A DNA stretch of 15,483 nt from Methanobacteriaceae archaeon (GTDB lineage Archaea > Methanobacteriota > Methanobacteria > Methanobacteriales > Methanobacteriaceae). This document shows positions 7,536 through 15,273 of the stretch, piece after piece; within the stretch, counting starts at the first letter, position 1; every line of letters starts with the position of its first letter. The stretch is taken from NCBI GenBank assembly GCA_900766745.1, contig CAAFWR010000118.1, positions 1 through 15,483 on the forward strand, given 5' to 3'. The translations under genes were made by a program, and so were the position numbers. The notes beneath the pieces were generated by a model. It worked only from the letters and a program-made list of their open reading frames with translations, made no database searches and had not been told where the DNA came from.

Positions 7536-8507
7536 ATGGAAGACACATTTTTTGAAGAGAAATTAAATAAATTAAAACAGATTAATGGGGAAGATGTTGA
7601 TTTATTAATGGAATCGGCAGAAGCAGATTCTGATGAATTAGCAAATTGGCAAGTTTTAACTAATGAATTTTTTAATTTAGGAATGCTTTCTGAAGTTTTA
7701 GTTATTATTGACCATGTTATTGGAATTGGTTACAACGATGAGGATATTTGGATTACTAAAGGAATAATATATGATTTAATGGAAAACCATCAGGAAACTA
7801 TAAATTGTTTTAAAAAAGTATTGGAAATAAATCCAGATGATGCTGAGCTATGGGCCATGATAGCGAATTCATATCTTCAGTTGGATGATATTCCTAAGGC
7901 TTTAGAATCTATTGACGAAGGTATCAAGATTAATTCCGAAATTCCAAAGCTTTGGGCAACCAAAGGCAATATATTACTTTCTTTAGATTCAGAATTTGAT
8001 GAAGCTCTTGAATGTTATAATGCTGCATTAAAACTTGATCCTAATGATGATGACATATGGTATGATTTATCCAATGCGTATAGTCTAAATAATCAGTATT
8101 CAAATGCTTTAGATGCTATTGATCAGGCAATTTCGATTAATCCCGATTGTTCTGATAATTGGTTTTCTAAAGGCATAATATTCCATTATATGGAAAGGTT
8201 TAAAGAAGCTATAGAATATATTAACATGGGATTGGAAATGGGAACTCCTGATTTTGACACTTGGGGTGCGTTGGCCTATTCTTATTATAATTTGAAGGAT
8301 TATGAGAATGCATTAGATGCCATTAATCATGCTCTTGAATTAGAACCTGATAATTCTGATCTATTAATGTTGAGGGGTATGGTATCTATTGAGCTCAACA
8401 TGTCCAAAAGAACTTCTAAATGTGAGGATAAGTTATTTGAATCTGATTCGAAGAACTACGATGAACAAATACCATATAAAGGAACTACTTTAGATGATTT
8501 TAAATAA
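7536..8507 (+). CDS. TPR repeat protein, second of a tandem pair
   Basis: A 323-residue paralogue of the preceding protein with about seven TPR units, so roughly two more. The N-termini align directly (TDAFFEEKLNELKHIS against EDTFFEEKLNKLKQIN), and both proteins end in TLDDFK. The frame is open upstream to 7464, but the ATG at 7536 matches the start of the first copy, and the 40 bases before it are also duplicated, so the earlier start is rejected. A weaker SD-like GATATGAT lies before it. Between the last TPR and the tail is a variable charged linker (about residues 285-315), longer than in copy 1. A scaffolding role in protein complexes is the general expectation; no partner can be named. 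Confidence 0.82.
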   Translation: MEDTFFEEKLNKLKQINGEDVDLLMESAEADSDELANWQVLTNEFFNLGMLSEVLVIIDHVIGIGYNDEDIWITKGIIYDLMENHQETINCFKKVLEINPDDAELWAMIANSYLQLDDIPKALESIDEGIKINSEIPKLWATKGNILLSLDSEFDEALECYNAALKLDPNDDDIWYDLSNAYSLNNQYSNALDAIDQAISINPDCSDNWFSKGIIFHYMERFKEAIEYINMGLEMGTPDFDTWGALAYSYYNLKDYENALDAINHALELEPDNSDLLMLRGMVSIELNMSKRTSKCEDKLFESDSKNYDEQIPYKGTTLDDFK

Positions 8508-8578
8508 TATTATGATTTTATTGAAGATGTGGATAAAGCAATTATTTAGCATCATAATAGCTGAGAATTTTTAAAAAT

Positions 8579-8638
8579 ACTATAAATTTAAATGATTTTA
8601 AAGTTAAATATATGACTATATTAGAATTTGTTCAGGGG
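8579..8638 (+). promoter_or_regulatory. Probable tpiA-pgk promoter and ribosome site
   Basis: ACTATAAATTTAAA at 8579-8592 is a TATA-like element about 55-65 bases before the tpiA start, and a GGGG-centred site (AGGGGA, 8634-8639) lies seven bases before the TTG at 8646. The rest of 8508-8578 shows only AT-rich DNA with a T-run (about 8568) that could help end the TPR transcript. Confidence 0.4.
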
Positions 8639-8645
8639 AATTAAA

Positions 8646-9314
8646 TTGAAGACACCAATTGTGATTTTAAATTTTAAAACTTATATTGAATCTAGTGGTT
8701 TAAATGCCTTAAATTTAGCTAAAGACCTTGAGGCAGCTTATGAAGAAACTGGAATTACAATGGTAGCTGCACCACAGGCTGCTGATATTTATAGAATTAA
8801 ACAAGAGACTTCCATTCCTGTTTTTGCTCAAAATATTGATGCCATTACTCCTGGAGGTCATACTGGTCATGATTTAATTCAAACTTTAATTGATGCAGGA
8901 ATCAGCGGAAGCTTAATTAACCATTCTGAAAAGAGAATGAAATTAGCTGATATTGAGGAAGTGGTACAGCAAACCAAAGACAATAGTATTTTTTCCTGTC
9001 TTTGTACTAATAATATAGCTACCAGTAAAGCAGCTGCATGTTTAAATCCTGATTATTTAGCTGTAGAACCTCCTGAACTTATAGGTTCTGGCATTCCTGT
9101 TTCTCAAGCCCAACCTGAAGTTGTTGAAGATACTGTTTCTGAGGTTAAAAAAATCAATAAGGGCATTAAGGTTTTATGTGGTGCAGGTATCTCCACTGGT
9201 GATGATATGGCTGCTGCACTTGAACTTGGTGCTGAAGGGGTATTGCTTGCATCTGGTATTATTAAGGCTGACAGTCCTAAAGATGCTTTAATTGATCTTG
9301 TTAGTAAAATATAA
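8646..9314 (+). CDS. tpiA: Triosephosphate isomerase
   Basis: A 222-residue archaeal-type triosephosphate isomerase interconverting dihydroxyacetone phosphate and glyceraldehyde 3-phosphate. Catalytic residues are visible: N9 and K11 in LNFKTY, H93 in INHSEKR and E141 in AVEPPELIGSG; GAGIS and GVLLASGI form the phosphate-binding end. The size fits the short archaeal form (bacterial enzymes are about 250). The frame is open from a TTG at 8628, but the TTG at 8646 gives the standard MKTPIVILNFKTY start and has a GGGG ribosome site seven bases upstream. It forms an operon with pgk, 15 bases downstream. Confidence 0.94.
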   Translation: MKTPIVILNFKTYIESSGLNALNLAKDLEAAYEETGITMVAAPQAADIYRIKQETSIPVFAQNIDAITPGGHTGHDLIQTLIDAGISGSLINHSEKRMKLADIEEVVQQTKDNSIFSCLCTNNIATSKAAACLNPDYLAVEPPELIGSGIPVSQAQPEVVEDTVSEVKKINKGIKVLCGAGISTGDDMAAALELGAEGVLLASGIIKADSPKDALIDLVSKI

Positions 9315-9329
9315 ATCCTGAGTGAGAAG

Positions 9330-10559
9330 ATGGCTAAAGAATTTAATACTATTGATGATTTTGAAATTGAAGGTAAAACTGTACTTGTAAGAATTGATAT
9401 TAATGCTCCTGTTGATCCTACCAATGGTTCAATTCTAGATGATACACGTTTAAGACTACATTCTGAAACTATTAGAGAATTATCTAAAAAAGGTGCTAAG
9501 GTTGTTATTTTAGCTCATCAAAGCCGTCCAGGTAAAAGCGATTTCACTACATTAGAGCAGCATGCTCGTGAACTCTCTAAAATTCTTAATTTAAAGGTTC
9601 AGTATACCGATTCATTATTCTCAAGTTCTGCTCAAGAAGCTATAGCTGGTTTATGTCCTGGCGATATTCTTTTACTTGAAAATGCACGTTTCTTTTCTGA
9701 GGAAACTCTTTCACGTTCTGCTGAAGAACAGTCTAAAACTATTTTTGTTAAGGCATTGACACCTTATATTGATTTGTTTATTAATGATGCATTTGCAGCG
9801 GCTCACAGGTCACAGACTTCTCTTGTTGGTTTTACAATAAACACTCCATCTGCAGCTGGTCGAGTAATGGAAAACGAATTGACAGTTATTCAAAATGCAT
9901 TAGACAATGTAAAACATCCATGCGTATTCTTGCTTGGGGGAATGAAGCCTGATGATTCTCTTGAAGTTATGGATAATGTACTTGGAAACGGTACTGCTGA
10001 CCAGGTATTAACAACAGGTATTGTGGGAAATATCCTTCTATGGGCTGCAGATCATGATATTAATGATGTTAATAGAGGTTTTATAGCTGCTAGAGGATAT
10101 AAGGATATGGTTCCTAAGGCAAAAGAAATCCTTGATAAATATGGTGAAGATAGAGTCATATATCCTCTTGACGTAGCTGTTGAAAAGGATGGACAACGAG
10201 TAGACGTTGGAATTGATGAGATTCCAGATTATTCTATTTTTGACATTGGGGTAAAAACAATCAGTGAGTATGCGAAAATAATAAGGGAAGCTAAAATGGT
10301 ATTTGCCAATGGCCCTGCAGGAGTATTCGAGAATCCTGACTTTGCAATGGGAACTGAAGATTTAATCAATGCAATGGCATCTTCAAAAGCATTTTCTGTT
10401 ATTGGAGGAGGCCATATCGCTGCTGCTACTAATGGTGCAGGTCTTGCAGATGAAATGAATCACGTAAGTAGTGGTGGAGGAGCATGTATCAGCATGCTTG
10501 CCGGAAAACCTCTTGCAGCTGTTGAAGCTCTTAAAAATAGTAAAAAAATGATGGATTAA
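9330..10559 (+). CDS. pgk: Phosphoglycerate kinase (archaeal type)
   Basis: A 409-residue phosphoglycerate kinase interconverting 3-phosphoglycerate plus ATP and 1,3-bisphosphoglycerate; in an autotrophic methanogen it works mainly toward sugar synthesis. Landmarks are RIDINAPV (21-28), LAHQSRPG (61-68), INDAFAAAHRSQTS, FLLGGMKPDDSLEVM, FANGPAGVFE and the C-terminal GGGHIAAATNGAG nucleotide-binding loop. Full length. Co-transcription with tpiA is likely. Its stop overlaps the opposing thiE stop by four bases. Confidence 0.94.
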   Translation: MAKEFNTIDDFEIEGKTVLVRIDINAPVDPTNGSILDDTRLRLHSETIRELSKKGAKVVILAHQSRPGKSDFTTLEQHARELSKILNLKVQYTDSLFSSSAQEAIAGLCPGDILLLENARFFSEETLSRSAEEQSKTIFVKALTPYIDLFINDAFAAAHRSQTSLVGFTINTPSAAGRVMENELTVIQNALDNVKHPCVFLLGGMKPDDSLEVMDNVLGNGTADQVLTTGIVGNILLWAADHDINDVNRGFIAARGYKDMVPKAKEILDKYGEDRVIYPLDVAVEKDGQRVDVGIDEIPDYSIFDIGVKTISEYAKIIREAKMVFANGPAGVFENPDFAMGTEDLINAMASSKAFSVIGGGHIAAATNGAGLADEMNHVSSGGGACISMLAGKPLAAVEALKNSKKMMD

Positions 10560-11188
10560 CCATCTATTATTTTTTCAGCTATTTCTGATAATTTTGCAGA
10601 TATGGATTCGGGATTATCTGCGTTCATAATTTCACTTACAAAGCAGAGTCCTTTTATTCCGGTATTGGCCAAATTTTCTGCATTGTCTAATTTTATACCG
10701 CCAATAGCCACTACAGGAATATCCACATTCTCAGATATTTCCTTTAAAGTATCTTTTGTTACATGTGTTGCATCTTTTTTTGTTTCTGTTGGATATACTG
10801 CTCCACATCCAAGATAGTCAGCTCCATCCATTTGAGCCTTTTTGGACTCTTCTACAGTTGATGTTGAGACTCCTATGATTTTATCTGGTCCTACCATTTT
10901 TCGTGCAATGTTACATGGCATGTCACTTTGTCCGATATGGATTCCTGCACAGTCAACAGCCAGCATTATATCGATTCTATCGTTGATGATTAATGGTATG
11001 TTATACTTGTCGGTAATTTCCTTAACCTTAACAGCTATTTTATAGATGTCTCCTGTATCTCCAGTTTTTTCACGAAGTTGAACTATAGTAACTCCACCTT
11101 TAATGGCATCTTCGATGGTTTTTAGAAACTCTTTCTCATCTTCAAGAGGGTTTGTAACCAGATATAGCTTTAAATCTTCGGTGTTCAT
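10556..11188 (-). CDS. thiE: Thiamine-phosphate synthase
   Basis: A 210-residue thiamine-phosphate synthase joining hydroxymethylpyrimidine diphosphate and thiazole phosphate. A TIM barrel with conserved segments QLREK (37-41), NDR (69-71), HIGQSDM (84-90), GVSTST (106-111), GCGAVYPTETK (127-137) and AIGGI (about 161-165). Length is normal for the single-domain form, not the ThiD-ThiN type common in some archaea. It starts in an ATGA overlap with thiM, so the two are co-translated. Convergent with pgk, with a four-base overlap. Confidence 0.93.
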   Translation of the reverse strand: MNTEDLKLYLVTNPLEDEKEFLKTIEDAIKGGVTIVQLREKTGDTGDIYKIAVKVKEITDKYNIPLIINDRIDIMLAVDCAGIHIGQSDMPCNIARKMVGPDKIIGVSTSTVEESKKAQMDGADYLGCGAVYPTETKKDATHVTKDTLKEISENVDIPVVAIGGIKLDNAENLANTGIKGLCFVSEIMNADNPESISAKLSEIAEKIIDG

Positions 11189-12045
11189 AATATCCTTATT
11201 TTGGCATTGTTTACAAGGTCTTGGGCATTTGTTTTTGAAAGGTAGTCAATTAAGAATGCTCTAAATGAACCAGTTCCTAAATCAAGCTCATCAACGTTTA
11301 CCCTTCCGTGTTCCCCAGCTATTGCCATTGCAAGGCATGCTATTAAGCTTCCCATAAGTGGACTGCTTCCTCCAATACATGTTCCGACAATAGAACTTAG
11401 CATACAGCCAGATCCGGTAATTAATGGCATCATTTCATCTCCATTGAAAATAGCTATTGTTGTGGTGCCGTCAGAGAGCAAATCAATTTCTCCGCTAGCT
11501 ATTATTACAGTATTCAGTTTTTCTGCAAGTGCTTTTACAAGCTCTCCGTTTTCTTGAAGGTTGTCTTCACTTACAACATCATCCAAACAGACATCCACTC
11601 CGTTAACCTTGTTGGTGTCATTTAATATTCCAACAAGTTTAGCTATTTCTTTTATCTCGCTCATGTTTCCACGAATAGCAGCTACATCATTTTTAAGTAA
11701 GTCTAAAACAATTTCGTTTCTAAGTTCTCCTATTCCAACTCCAACAGGATCTATTATGACTGGTGTTTTTGTTTCTCCAGCATGTTTGCTTGCCAGATTC
11801 ATAGCTTCTATCTGGGTCTGGTTAGTGTTACCTATGTTTATTACAACTGCGTCAGCTATTTCAACGAAATCATTTACTTCTAAAGGCTCATCAGCCATTA
11901 TTGGTGATCCTCCAATAGCTAAAACGGCATTTGCACAGTCATTTATTGTTACAGTATTTGTTATACAATGGGTTAATGGATTTCTTTCCTGAATTCCTTT
12001 TAATGTTTCAGGAATCTTTTCTATAAGTTCATTAATATTTGTCAT
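11185..12045 (-). CDS. thiM: Hydroxyethylthiazole kinase
   Basis: A 286-residue ThiM that phosphorylates the thiazole alcohol salvaged from thiamine breakdown, feeding ThiE directly downstream. Visible landmarks are NPLTHCITN (22-30), GGSPIM (45-50), DPVGVG (99-104), RGNMSEI (125-131), the GEIDLLSDG stretch (185-193) and the anion-hole/catalytic loop TGSGCMLSS with C214. Full length. No clear ribosome site precedes the ATG, and TATA-like runs lie within 75 bases upstream, so a short or absent leader is possible. No TPP riboswitch core was found upstream. Confidence 0.93.
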   Translation of the reverse strand: MTNINELIEKIPETLKGIQERNPLTHCITNTVTINDCANAVLAIGGSPIMADEPLEVNDFVEIADAVVINIGNTNQTQIEAMNLASKHAGETKTPVIIDPVGVGIGELRNEIVLDLLKNDVAAIRGNMSEIKEIAKLVGILNDTNKVNGVDVCLDDVVSEDNLQENGELVKALAEKLNTVIIASGEIDLLSDGTTTIAIFNGDEMMPLITGSGCMLSSIVGTCIGGSSPLMGSLIACLAMAIAGEHGRVNVDELDLGTGSFRAFLIDYLSKTNAQDLVNNAKIRIL

Positions 12046-12124
12046 GATTATTAATTATAAATTCCTAGATATTTAATATTATTCCTGCTTTTCAAGGTTT
12101 CAATGAAAAACTATATATTAGATT

Positions 12125-12134
12125 GTTTATAAAA
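12125..12134 (+). promoter_or_regulatory. Candidate TATA box
   Basis: GTTTATAAAA near 12125-12134 resembles an archaeal TATA box and lies about 30 bases before the degraded gene at 12165 and about 250 before the zinc ribbon-HIRAN gene. It may once have served the broken gene. The 111-base gap between thiM and 12157 shows nothing else definite. Confidence 0.3.
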
Positions 12135-12164
12135 CATACTTAATTTATTATTAAAATTGGATAG

Positions 12165-12357
12165 TTCCATACTGATAAATGGAAATTTATCAAGTCTGAT
12201 GTTTGTGATGATTATGGTAATGAACCACGTATTGTTCTTGGAGCATATAATTCACGACGATGATGGAACATTCTACAGTGACTGGTTTTCAGAATATTCC
12301 AGTGAACTTCCTTGTTTGAATGAGAAAAAACATCTTTTAATATACGGATTTGAATAA
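12165..12357 (+). pseudogene. Probable frameshifted remnant of a small gene, unknown family
   Basis: Two plus-strand frames join into one protein-like sequence. Frame A is open from 12165 and reads DKWKFIKSDVCDDYGNEPR and then IVLGAYNSRR before a TGA at 12261-12263. The second frame continues from about 12250 with DDDGTFYSDWFSEYSSELP and on to LLIYGFE, with TAA at 12355-12357. Each half looks like ordinary soluble protein only before or after the switch point near 12250; outside it each frame becomes unlike natural protein (Met/Val-rich) or stops. One indel would explain this. A start codon for the intact form is not visible, so the 5' end may also be lost. The alternative is an intact 66-residue ORF from TTG 12157. 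No family is recognised. Confidence 0.4.
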
Positions 12358-12377
12358 TTAATGATGAGATGATAATT

Positions 12378-13451
12378 ATGGGAATTTGTCCAAATTGCGG
12401 CAGTTGGGTTGATGAAGGAGACATATGTCACGGTTGCGGTGCTGTCTTCGGTTATAATGATGGCTACTCTGAAGGCGACATTTTATCAATGGCCTGCAGT
12501 GCTGAAAGGGATAGAAAAAAGGGAAACTTGAAAAGCTCGACAGAAACTTATGAACAAATAATTGAGATATTGGATCGGGGGAACGCCTGCTCTTATGATT
12601 CATTTGCATCATACCATGTAGGGGAGGCTAAAAAGGCCATTGCAGAAATGAAACCTGAATTGGGAGTAATGGAAGATGCAGAGAAAAAAGCAAAAGAACT
12701 TTCTGACGAAGCTTGGAGTTTGTATAATGAGAATCGTCTTTCGGAAGCATTGTATTTAATAAATCAGGCCACTGAAATTTATCCTCGTGTTGCAGGAGAC
12801 TTCAACAGAAAAGCGATAATCCTGGACAGTATGGAAATGTATGAAGAAGCATCATATTACTATGATAAAGCATCATCATTAAAACCTTATGATGAAGTTT
12901 TTCTAAAAAATAAGGCACTAATGTTATCTGATTGGGCAGACCAGTTACTTGAGAATTCAAAAGGTCTCTCTAATAGATGGAGTATGTTAAATGAGGCTTA
13001 TGAAAAAATCAAAACAGCTATTGAAACCCTTCCTGAGAATAATGACAAAAATCTTGAAAGTTTAAAGCAACAAAAAAAGTCTATTGAATTTTATATAGAC
13101 ATTGAGAAAGATTTTCAAAAAAAACTTGAAACTATTGGATTATATGAAAAGGACATACTGTTTACAATAACTGGAAGGGATTTTTATGAAAATGATGTAA
13201 GGCTTTACATGGGCTTAAATTTAAAGCTTGTAAAAGAGCCCTCTAACAAATATGATTCTGATGCGATAGCAGTATACGCTAATGATAAAAAAATAGGATA
13301 TGTGGCTAACAGTGACTATACAATATATGAACAGACATATTCTGCATCTGAACTCCAGGATAAAATCGGGCCTGTTACTAAGGGAAAATATATAACTGAT
13401 TTAAGTAAATATGGTGAGGTAACCTACCATATTGGAAGAATACCATTATAA
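12378..13451 (+). CDS. Zinc ribbon - TPR - HIRAN domain protein
   Basis: A 357-residue three-part protein. Residues 4-20 form a zinc ribbon with C4-x2-C7 and C17-x2-C20. About 107-174 hold two TPR-like repeats (EAWSLYNENRLSEALYLINQ; YEEASYYYDKASSLKPYDE), flanked by helical charged segments. The C-terminal part (259-357) resembles the HIRAN domain: FTITGRDFY, then LNLKLVKEPSNKYDSDAIAV, then KKIGYVANSD. HIRAN domains bind DNA ends or accompany helicases and nucleases, so a DNA-linked sensing or adaptor role is possible, but no catalytic domain is present. SD-like GAGATGAT (12366-12373) favours ATG 12378; ATG 12369 is possible. No signal peptide or membrane segment is seen. Confidence 0.75.
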   Translation: MGICPNCGSWVDEGDICHGCGAVFGYNDGYSEGDILSMACSAERDRKKGNLKSSTETYEQIIEILDRGNACSYDSFASYHVGEAKKAIAEMKPELGVMEDAEKKAKELSDEAWSLYNENRLSEALYLINQATEIYPRVAGDFNRKAIILDSMEMYEEASYYYDKASSLKPYDEVFLKNKALMLSDWADQLLENSKGLSNRWSMLNEAYEKIKTAIETLPENNDKNLESLKQQKKSIEFYIDIEKDFQKKLETIGLYEKDILFTITGRDFYENDVRLYMGLNLKLVKEPSNKYDSDAIAVYANDKKIGYVANSDYTIYEQTYSASELQDKIGPVTKGKYITDLSKYGEVTYHIGRIPL

Positions 13452-13463
13452 TTAGAGATAAAA

Positions 13464-13498
13464 TTGAAAATAAGTTGATAATAATCAACTTATTCAAT
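13464..13498. terminator. Hairpin between convergent genes
   Basis: An 11-bp perfect stem, AATAAGTTGAT (13469-13479) and ATCAACTTATT (13484-13494), encloses an AATA loop. A two-base bulge then allows about three or four more pairs (13463-13466 with 13495-13498). It lies between the ends of the HIRAN gene and the flavodoxin gene, and its right arm contains the flavodoxin stop codon. This fits a shared transcript-end structure for both strands. Archaeal termination usually relies on U-tracts, which are weak here, so the function is inferred from position. Confidence 0.5.
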
Positions 13499-13954
13499 AT
13501 CTTCAATCCATGATTTTATGTCTTCGCCGTTAGCTATTCTTTTTGCAGATACGATATCCAAGTCAGGATAGGAAGCTTTCAAGGCTTGTTCTGCAGGTTC
13601 CATTGGGCTGCTTCCTGAAGTACAGAACAGAATAACCTTTTTGTCTTTTAAGTCATTGTTTTCAATAAAGGTGTTTATAATTCTTGGAGCTTCACCCCAC
13701 CATATTGGAAAACCTATAAACACATTATCATAACCATCAATAGCTATATCAGATTCAATCTCTGGACGGGCATTGTCATCATGCATCTCTACGGTAGCTC
13801 TGGTGCTGCTGTCATGCCAGTTTAGATCTTCAGCAGTATATGCTTTTGCTGGTTTAATTTCAGCTATTTCTCCATTAACAATATCATTTATTTTTTCCGC
13901 TACATTTTCTGTATTTCCACTACATGAAAAATATATAATTAAATCTTTACTCAT
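13490..13954 (-). CDS. Flavodoxin
   Basis: A 154-residue flavodoxin-family electron carrier. YFSCSGNTENVA (8-19) is the FMN-phosphate loop, and GFPIWWGEAPRIINTFIE (from 81) is the aromatic flavin-contact segment typical of the flavodoxin_4-like group found with aldo/keto reductases and cupins in anaerobic bacteria. A perfect GAGGTGAT ribosome site (13965 down to 13958) precedes the ATG. It is the last gene of the aldo/keto reductase - cupin - flavodoxin operon, 16 bases after the cupin gene. The electron donor and acceptor are unknown. The stop codon lies in a hairpin. Confidence 0.88.
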   Translation of the reverse strand: MSKDLIIYFSCSGNTENVAEKINDIVNGEIAEIKPAKAYTAEDLNWHDSSTRATVEMHDDNARPEIESDIAIDGYDNVFIGFPIWWGEAPRIINTFIENNDLKDKKVILFCTSGSSPMEPAEQALKASYPDLDIVSAKRIANGEDIKSWIEDIE

Positions 13955-13970
13955 ACAATCACCTCAATTT

Positions 13971-14378
13971 TTATAATTTTGAATACTCCTCATCGCTTAC
14001 AGGTTCGCACCATTCGTTTGAAGTGTCTTCTCCTGGAACTTCAATAGCTATGTGGCTAAACCATGAGTCTTTTTTTGCTCCATGCCAATGTTTCACGTTA
14101 GCAGGAATCTGAACAACAACGCCAGGTTTTAGGCTTTGTGCTTCTTTACCCTCTTCTTGATACCATCCTTCACCTTCAGTACAAAGTAAAACTTGTCCTC
14201 CACCTTTTTTCGCATGATGAATATGCCAGTTATTCCTACAACCAGGTTCAAAAGTTACGTTAGCTACAGCTATTGCACAGTCTGAATCTGTAAGCATGTT
14301 TAAGTAACTTTTCCCTATAAAATATTCTTCATATGCAGTGTTTTCTTCTCCAAGTCCAAAGTCTCCACCTTTTGTCAT
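13971..14378 (-). CDS. Cupin-domain protein
   Basis: A 135-residue single-domain cupin. The metal-binding pattern is visible: H52 and H54 (NNWHIHHAKKGGGQVLL, with Q62) in motif 1, and PANVKHWHG with H97/H99 in motif 2. The FGLGEENTAYEEYFIGKSYLN opening resembles cupins of the carboxymuconolactone decarboxylase-associated group, whose exact reaction is generally unknown. Start choice: AAGGAGG (14395 down to 14389) is ten bases from ATG 14378 but only one base from ATG 14387, which makes an ATGA overlap with the aldo/keto reductase stop. The former is preferred for spacing; the latter adds three residues. The frame is open to 14414, which is rejected. Confidence 0.85.
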   Translation of the reverse strand: MTKGGDFGLGEENTAYEEYFIGKSYLNMLTDSDCAIAVANVTFEPGCRNNWHIHHAKKGGGQVLLCTEGEGWYQEEGKEAQSLKPGVVVQIPANVKHWHGAKKDSWFSHIAIEVPGEDTSNEWCEPVSDEEYSKL

Positions 14379-14383
14379 CTTAG

Positions 14384-15229
14384 TCATTCCTCCTTGTTGA
14401 AGTCTGGATTCCAATGCTCAAAATTTTCCAGCGCTTCTTCAGTTCTAATGTAATACCTTTTGTTTTTGTTTAATTCTGCAATTTCAGCCATCTCTTCATC
14501 AGTTAACTCAAAGTCAAATATATTGATGTTTTCAGATATATGTTCCTTATTTTTAGATCCAGGAATTACAATAAAACCCATCTGAACATGCCATCTTAAA
14601 ATAATCTGGCTGTTGGTTTTATTATATTTCTTAGCTAATCTTGTAAAAATAGCTTCATTGATTAAGCTATTGTCACCGTGACCTAAAGGATACCAGGCCA
14701 TAAGTTTTATATTATGTTCATCGAGAATTTTTCTTAAATCCTCCTGAGTGAAATAAGGATGTGCTTCTACTTGTACTACCTGAGGAACTGTGTCAAATTC
14801 ATCTAATAACTCTTCAATATATTTTCCTTCAAAATTAGATACTCCGATAGCTTTGATTTTTCCGGTTTTATAGGCGTCTTCTAACTGTTCATAACCTTCT
14901 CTCCAGTTTTTTGTAGGTTGATGGAGAAACAGAAGATCAATATAATCTAATCCTAATCTTTCTAAAGTGTTATCTATAGCTTTAGGATCATCATATACTG
15001 TTGGCCAGAGTTTAGTACTTACAAATAATTCCTCTCTTGAAATATCAGAATTAGCTATTGCTTTTCCTACTGCAATTTCATTTTCATAGGCATTTGCAGT
15101 ATCAACAAGTTCATATCCATTTTTTAATGCAAATTCAACACTATTTTCTGCTTCTTTTGGCTTAAGCATATATGTACCAATTCCAAGAACTGGCATCTTA
15201 ATATTATTATTCAAATCAGTTCTTAACAT
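14384..15229 (-). CDS. Aldo/keto reductase
   Basis: A 281-residue NAD(P)H-dependent aldo/keto reductase of the 2,5-diketo-gluconate reductase-like group. The catalytic tetrad is complete: D43 and Y48 in VDTANAYENE, K73 in VSTKLW and H103 in LFLHQP. GVSNFEGKYIEELL, the LMAWYPLGHG segment and VIPGSKNKEHISEN are the expected cofactor and barrel segments. Substrate is unknown; it likely detoxifies or reduces small carbonyls. First gene of a tight operon with a cupin and a flavodoxin, a set familiar from anaerobic bacteria. The ribosome site is weak (AGGTT). Confidence 0.92.
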   Translation of the reverse strand: MLRTDLNNNIKMPVLGIGTYMLKPKEAENSVEFALKNGYELVDTANAYENEIAVGKAIANSDISREELFVSTKLWPTVYDDPKAIDNTLERLGLDYIDLLFLHQPTKNWREGYEQLEDAYKTGKIKAIGVSNFEGKYIEELLDEFDTVPQVVQVEAHPYFTQEDLRKILDEHNIKLMAWYPLGHGDNSLINEAIFTRLAKKYNKTNSQIILRWHVQMGFIVIPGSKNKEHISENINIFDFELTDEEMAEIAELNKNKRYYIRTEEALENFEHWNPDFNKEE

Positions 15230-15273
15230 AACCTACATACTCCATAATTTTAATTAGGAATATACTGTTTGGT

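Noticed and set aside
8585..8600. Echo of the TPR gene 3' end (TTAAATGATTTTAAA) suggesting a third, decayed copy
   Set aside because: Only about 15 AT-rich bases match; no TPR-like translation lies around it.
9104..9424. Minus-strand 106-codon frame across the tpiA-pgk junction
   Set aside because: It lies antisense to two clear enzymes and has a Ser/Ile/Leu-rich translation typical of shadow frames.
12046..12156. TPP riboswitch upstream of thiM
   Set aside because: The thi-box core (CUGAGA and the second conserved GA-rich segment) is absent in the minus-strand leader, and promoter-like sequence leaves little room for a leader.
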